From CAYXGZ01 sp964464755 (GTDB lineage Bacteria; Planctomycetota; MHYJ01; JACPRB01), in contig CAYXGZ010000001.1 of assembly GCA_964464755.1 (NCBI GenBank), forward strand, positions 124,001 through 188,000: 64,000 bases of DNA, in the 5' to 3' direction. The number at the start of each line of letters is the position of its first letter. Position 1 is the first letter of the stretch. Shown piece by piece: positions 60,854 to 64,000 of this stretch. The position numbers were made by a program, and so were the translations under genes. The notes below the pieces were generated by a model. It made no database searches. It saw only the letters and a list, made by a program, of their open reading frames with translations, and was not told the DNA's origin.

Positions 60854-60896
60854 CCCGTAGATCTGCGGTACGCGGCCCGGGTTGTGGGCAAAAAGG

Positions 60897-60972
60897 TGGT
60901 GGGCCCGGTGCGATTCGAACGCACAACCAAGGGATTATGAGTCCCCTGCTCTGACCGTTGAGCTACGGGCCC
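60897..60972 (-). tRNA. tRNA with CAT anticodon (Met or lysidine-modified Ile2)
   Basis: 76 nt with encoded CCA. Acceptor GGGCCCG/CGGGCCC with A73, D-arm TAGCTCAACGGTCAGAGC, anticodon arm GGGGACTCATAATCCC (anticodon CAT), variable loop TTGGT, and T-arm GTGCGTTCGAATCGCAC. It is not an initiator (normal 1-72 pair G-C). The CTTGGT variable region and C4/C5 in the acceptor resemble E. coli tRNA-Ile2, so the decoded codon may be AUA rather than AUG. TATAGT (61029-61024, minus) lies 51 nt upstream. Confidence 0.92.
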
Positions 60973-61040
60973 GGGGAATCAGCGCGCTATTCGACGGGGG
61001 CGCGGGACCGGACCCATGCGGCCACTATACCCCAACTCCG

Positions 61041-63668
61041 CTACCACTTGTTCTTCTCGGGATCCAGCCAGCCCGCCGCGCTGCGCACCCTCGCGTCCTT
61101 CTCCGTCGCGAGCAGCTCCTCGGCGGCCTTCGCCGCCCCCTCCGCCTTCATCGACTTCAGCGCCTGCAGCACGGTGAGCCGCACGCCCCAGTCGGGGTCC
61201 GCGGCCCGCGACTTCTCGGCGGCCAGCGCCTCGGGGCCGTCGACGATCGCCAGCGCCCGCAGCGCCGCGCGCGCGACGGACGGCTTCGGCGAGGCCGCGA
61301 GCCGCTCCAGGATCTTCCGCCCCTCCGCGCCGCACTTCGCCAGCCCGTCCGCGCTCGCCTCGCGCACCGGCAGCTCCGCCCCCTCGAAGTTCCCCTCGAG
61401 CCAGGCCGCGGCCGCCGGGTCGCCGATCGCGCCGAGCGACTTCGCCACGACCAGCTTTCCGAACCCGTCCATGGACTTCGCGGCCTCGACCAGGAGCGGC
61501 ACCGCCTCCGCGAGCTTCAGCGCGCCCGCCGCCCCGCAAGCCGGCCGGCGGTACGCCGGGTCCTTCAGCAGCCGCAGCACCTCGTCCTTCGCCTGTGGCG
61601 CCCGCAGCTGGGCGGCCATCCGCAGCGCGTTCTCGACCTCCTTGCGGTTCGCGGAGCGCAGCGGCTCCACGAGGAACTTCCCGGTCTCCGGGCCGATCTC
61701 GCGGAACACGACGTCGAAGGCCTCGATCTGCAGGCTCTCCGCCGTGGCGAGCTTCTTCTTGGCCATCCACTCCGCGGCGGGCAGGCCCATCTCGATGAGG
61801 GCGCGGCGGCCGATCCACGCCCGGTCGCGCGTGCTGCCGACGGCCCAGAGCCCGGCCTCGGCGTAGATCGCCTCGAGCTCCGCCTCCGGCGCGAGGGGCT
61901 TCGAGCCGACCGCGTCGTGCCACTTCTGCGGGTTCTCGATCGGCACCTTGCCCGCGGGCTCCTGGCCCGGCGGCGGGGGAGGCGGGTCCTCGACGTCCCT
62001 CGCCGCGCCCCAGAACGGCTTCACGGAGAGGCCGCCGTCGGCGAGGCCGCGGCCGTAGCGGTCCTTGCCGCCGAGGTCGACGAAGAGCGCGACGCTCCCG
62101 CTGTCGCGGGCCGGGCCGGCCGCCGCGGGCGGGCCGCCGTACTTGTCGTCGCCGCCGGAGTCCACGAAGATCCCGACGCCGTTGGCCACGCCGCAGCCCG
62201 GTGCCGAGTCGCCCGCGTACACGTCGTTGCCGCCCGCGTCCCAGAGCAGCGCGACGCCCCAGTCGTGGCCGATCGCGTGGATCGCCCCCATGTGGCAGGC
62301 GTACACGTCGTGGCCCGCGCGGTCGATCAGCGCGGCGACCGTCAGGTGCATCGCCGAGGCCTGGGAGTAGTAGAAGGCCGTGTAGCGGTCGTTGCCCGCG
62401 TCGTCGGCGAGCACGGTGAACGAGAACCAGTAGGACGCGCCCTGCGTGTAGGTGCCGCCGATGTAGACGTCGTCGCCGTCGCCGTCCCAGAGCGCGGCGA
62501 TCCCGCCGCTCCTGTCGGGGCGGTAGCCGATGGAGAAGCCCTGGGCGAAGCCGAAGGTCGCCTTCTCCTTCTCGAGGAGCGGCTTGTGGATGACGCGGCC
62601 GCCGGCCTGGTAGAGGTCCCGGCCCGCGCGGTCCGCGAGGAGCCCCGCGCCCCAGGTCCGCGAGGCGCCCTGGCCGTAGAGCTGGACCCGGTAGGTGTCG
62701 TCGCCCTTCTCGTCGATCAGGACGCCGAGCCCGAAGGCGCCGAAGCCCTGGGAGAGCGCCTCGGCCTCGTAGACGTCGTCGCCCTCGAGGTCCACCACGG
62801 CGCGAACGTCGAGGAGGCCGCAGCCGATCGAGGAGATGCCGCCCCGGTAGCGGTCGTGGCCCGCGAGGTCGAAGATCCAGGCGGAGGCCGCGGCGCCCGA
62901 GTACGAATCGTCGCCGGCGAGGTCGACGATCACCTTCGCGTCGTGGTCGTGCCGGTCGTGCCCGACGCCCGCGACGAGCACGTCGCCGATCCGCGCCGTG
63001 CCGCTCCACGCGGGGGCGGCGATCCGGAGCTCCGCGCCCGCGCGCTCGAGCTCCCGGGCGACGAAGAGCCCGGCGCGCCAGAGCGGCGCCCAGTCGACGA
63101 GGTCGAGCGCCGCCCAGGCCGCGGCCGGGTCCGGCGGGGCGGGGACGCCGAGGTCCTCCTCGTCCAGGACGAGGCCGACCACCTGGGTCTCGAGGGCGGC
63201 GCGCGCGGCGGGGGGCAGCTTCGCGAAGGCCTTCTCGCGTTCCGCGACGGCCGTCTTCCACGCGCCGGCGAGCCGGACGAGGGCGGCGACACCGGCCTCG
63301 GGGAGGTCGGTCTTGGGCGGCGCGACCTCGGCGGGCTGGAGGTCGTCGATCTTGATCCCGGCCCCGCCCTGGAGCTCGGCGACGAGCCGGGCCAGGACGT
63401 CGACGGGGGAGGCCCCGCGCCGGCAGGGCGCCAGCAGGTCGTCGGACACGGCGGGGATGGACAGCGGATCGTGGAGCGTGCGACGGACGAGCCCGAGGCG
63501 GTAGGAGTCGTCGAGCGGCCCCTTGGCGTAGTTGAGGTCGGCGGGCTGGAGGTTGATCGCGTGGAGGGCCTCGGCGATGGCGGCCCGTTCCTTGGGGCCG
63601 AACCCGGCCGGGGCGGGGTCCTGGGGGAGGAGGAGGGCGAGGAGCAGGAGGGCGAGGGAAGTCTTCAT
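61041..63668 (-). CDS. Exported protein with 11 GxDxY repeats and C-terminal HEAT-like repeats
   Basis: 875 residues. The signal is short (MKTSLALLLLALLLPQDP). After about 240 residues of unknown fold, residues of about 248-555 contain 11 copies of G-[DHRNK]-D-x-Y (GDDSY, GHDRY, GDDVY, GDDTY, GRDLY, GDDVY, GNDRY, GHDVY, GNDVY, GDDKY, GKDRY), mostly 26-28 residues apart, with hydrophobic strands between. This resembles a stretched RTX-like or beta-solenoid fold that could bind Ca2+. A Pro-rich break (PPPPPPG) leads to HEAT-like helices (AVPLLVEAAKSMDGFGKLVVAKSLGAIGDPAAAAWL). TACCCT ends 6 nt before the ATG, with TTGCGA 17 nt further up: a leaderless unit. Confidence 0.8.
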   Translation of the reverse strand: MKTSLALLLLALLLPQDPAPAGFGPKERAAIAEALHAINLQPADLNYAKGPLDDSYRLGLVRRTLHDPLSIPAVSDDLLAPCRRGASPVDVLARLVAELQGGAGIKIDDLQPAEVAPPKTDLPEAGVAALVRLAGAWKTAVAEREKAFAKLPPAARAALETQVVGLVLDEEDLGVPAPPDPAAAWAALDLVDWAPLWRAGLFVARELERAGAELRIAAPAWSGTARIGDVLVAGVGHDRHDHDAKVIVDLAGDDSYSGAAASAWIFDLAGHDRYRGGISSIGCGLLDVRAVVDLEGDDVYEAEALSQGFGAFGLGVLIDEKGDDTYRVQLYGQGASRTWGAGLLADRAGRDLYQAGGRVIHKPLLEKEKATFGFAQGFSIGYRPDRSGGIAALWDGDGDDVYIGGTYTQGASYWFSFTVLADDAGNDRYTAFYYSQASAMHLTVAALIDRAGHDVYACHMGAIHAIGHDWGVALLWDAGGNDVYAGDSAPGCGVANGVGIFVDSGGDDKYGGPPAAAGPARDSGSVALFVDLGGKDRYGRGLADGGLSVKPFWGAARDVEDPPPPPPGQEPAGKVPIENPQKWHDAVGSKPLAPEAELEAIYAEAGLWAVGSTRDRAWIGRRALIEMGLPAAEWMAKKKLATAESLQIEAFDVVFREIGPETGKFLVEPLRSANRKEVENALRMAAQLRAPQAKDEVLRLLKDPAYRRPACGAAGALKLAEAVPLLVEAAKSMDGFGKLVVAKSLGAIGDPAAAAWLEGNFEGAELPVREASADGLAKCGAEGRKILERLAASPKPSVARAALRALAIVDGPEALAAEKSRAADPDWGVRLTVLQALKSMKAEGAAKAAEELLATEKDARVRSAAGWLDPEKNKW

Positions 63669-63674
63669 GGCGGG

Positions 63675-63703
63675 AGGGTACGCCCGGACTTTTTATTTCG
63701 CAA
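63675..63703 (-). promoter_or_regulatory. Promoter of the GxDxY-repeat gene, leaderless
   Basis: Minus strand TTGCGA (63703-63698), 17 nt, TACCCT (63680-63675), then exactly 6 nt to ATG 63668. Transcription should start at or next to the A of the ATG. Confidence 0.75.
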
Positions 63704-63754
63704 TACCCGGGGCCCGATAGGGGGTTAAATAGGGGAACAGGAGGCCCATATCCC

Positions 63755-64000
63755 ATGAAGTTCCTCGCCGCTTTCGCCGTCGCCGCGCTGCTCGCCCAGG
63801 ATCCGCCCAAGCAGGATCCGCCGAAGGCTCCGCCCGCGCCGGCGCCGGCGCCCGCCCCCGCCGCCCCCAAGGTCGCCACCGAGAAGGAGGCCGACGAGGC
63901 GGTCGCGCTCTTCAAGAAGGAAGTGGTCGCCGACCTGCCCAGCGCGAAGGTCGCCGCGATCCAGAAGCTCGCCCAGGTGAAGCACGAGAAGTGCGCCAAG
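63755..64000 (+). CDS. Exported protein, 5' part only (runs off the window)
   Basis: 82 residues visible. A short signal (MKFLAAFAVAALLAQD) is followed by a Pro/Ala-rich stretch (PPKAPPAPAPAPAPAAPK) and a helical region (EKEADEAVALFKKEVVADLPSAKVAAIQKLAQVKHEKCAK) that looks like the start of a HEAT-like or helical repeat domain. AGGAGG lies 10 nt before the ATG. Family cannot be judged from this part. Confidence 0.7.
   Translation, partial: MKFLAAFAVAALLAQDPPKQDPPKAPPAPAPAPAPAAPKVATEKEADEAVALFKKEVVADLPSAKVAAIQKLAQVKHEKCAK

Overview
The window is a compact, very GC-rich (roughly 70 %) bacterial chromosome segment. It most likely comes from an uncultured member of the Planctomycetota. The evidence is an operon pairing a DUF1501 protein with a PSCyt1/DUF1549/DUF1553 protein, seven Hanks-type Ser/Thr kinase homologues in 64 kb, a prokaryotic RING finger, SUMF1 modules, and many small exported proteins of unknown role. 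I see no insertion sequence, prophage or CRISPR array. Apart from two tRNA genes the window is almost all protein-coding, and the only stretch of more than 300 bases with little coding is 25599-26060.

Layout. 1-3032: the end of an S9 peptidase gene, then a TPR-type kinase. 3034-8633 (minus): a five-gene, translationally coupled operon (HMA-like, redoxin-like, PSCyt1/DUF1549/DUF1553, DUF1501, WD40) behind a near-consensus sigma-54 promoter. 8802-14881 (minus): a degenerate GGDEF-ATPase-HEAT protein coupled to a kinase with an MshEN-like N-terminus. 14970-21189 (minus): a small exported protein with a second sigma-54-type promoter, an operon of an FHA-GAF-sigma-54 activator, a kinase and a transglutaminase, and a separate zinc-ribbon gene. 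21314-24163 (plus): ECF sigma factor, its FecR/zinc-finger anti-sigma partner, and a YiiX-like cysteine peptidase. 24144-26060: a kinase-SUMF1 fusion and a palindrome-rich intergenic region. 26061-31431: an orphan trbC-traF-traH-like cassette of F-type T4SS assembly genes, small lipoproteins, a secretin-N-domain protein and a RING protein. 31514-43230: YceI, a propeller lipoprotein, more kinases, tRNA-Gly, a low-complexity exported protein, a thioesterase and hypotheticals. 43265-43594: a thioredoxin whose first active-site Cys codon is an in-frame TGA, i.e. a candidate selenoprotein. 43654-64000: rmuC and ppk1 back to back, a metallopeptidase, PH-domain proteins, a pseudokinase fused to a polytopic membrane domain, an AT-hook protein, USP, an UPF0016 half-protein, RlmI, SUMF1, an aminotransferase, a glycosidase-like lipoprotein, tRNA(CAT) and a protein with 11 GxDxY repeats.

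Signalling seems to be the theme. Kinases sit beside likely effectors: an FHA-bearing sigma-54 activator, a degenerate GGDEF-ATPase and PH-domain membrane proteins. Two sigma-54 promoters lie within 9 kb of the activator, which suggests a local circuit of kinase, FHA activator and sigma-54 promoters.

Two genome-style features recur. Many genes have a TANNNT -10 hexamer 6-10 nt before the start codon and no Shine-Dalgarno, so they look leaderless. Genes inside operons are joined by 4-nt ATGA/GTGA overlaps. Functional names come from motif recognition by eye; no database search was possible.
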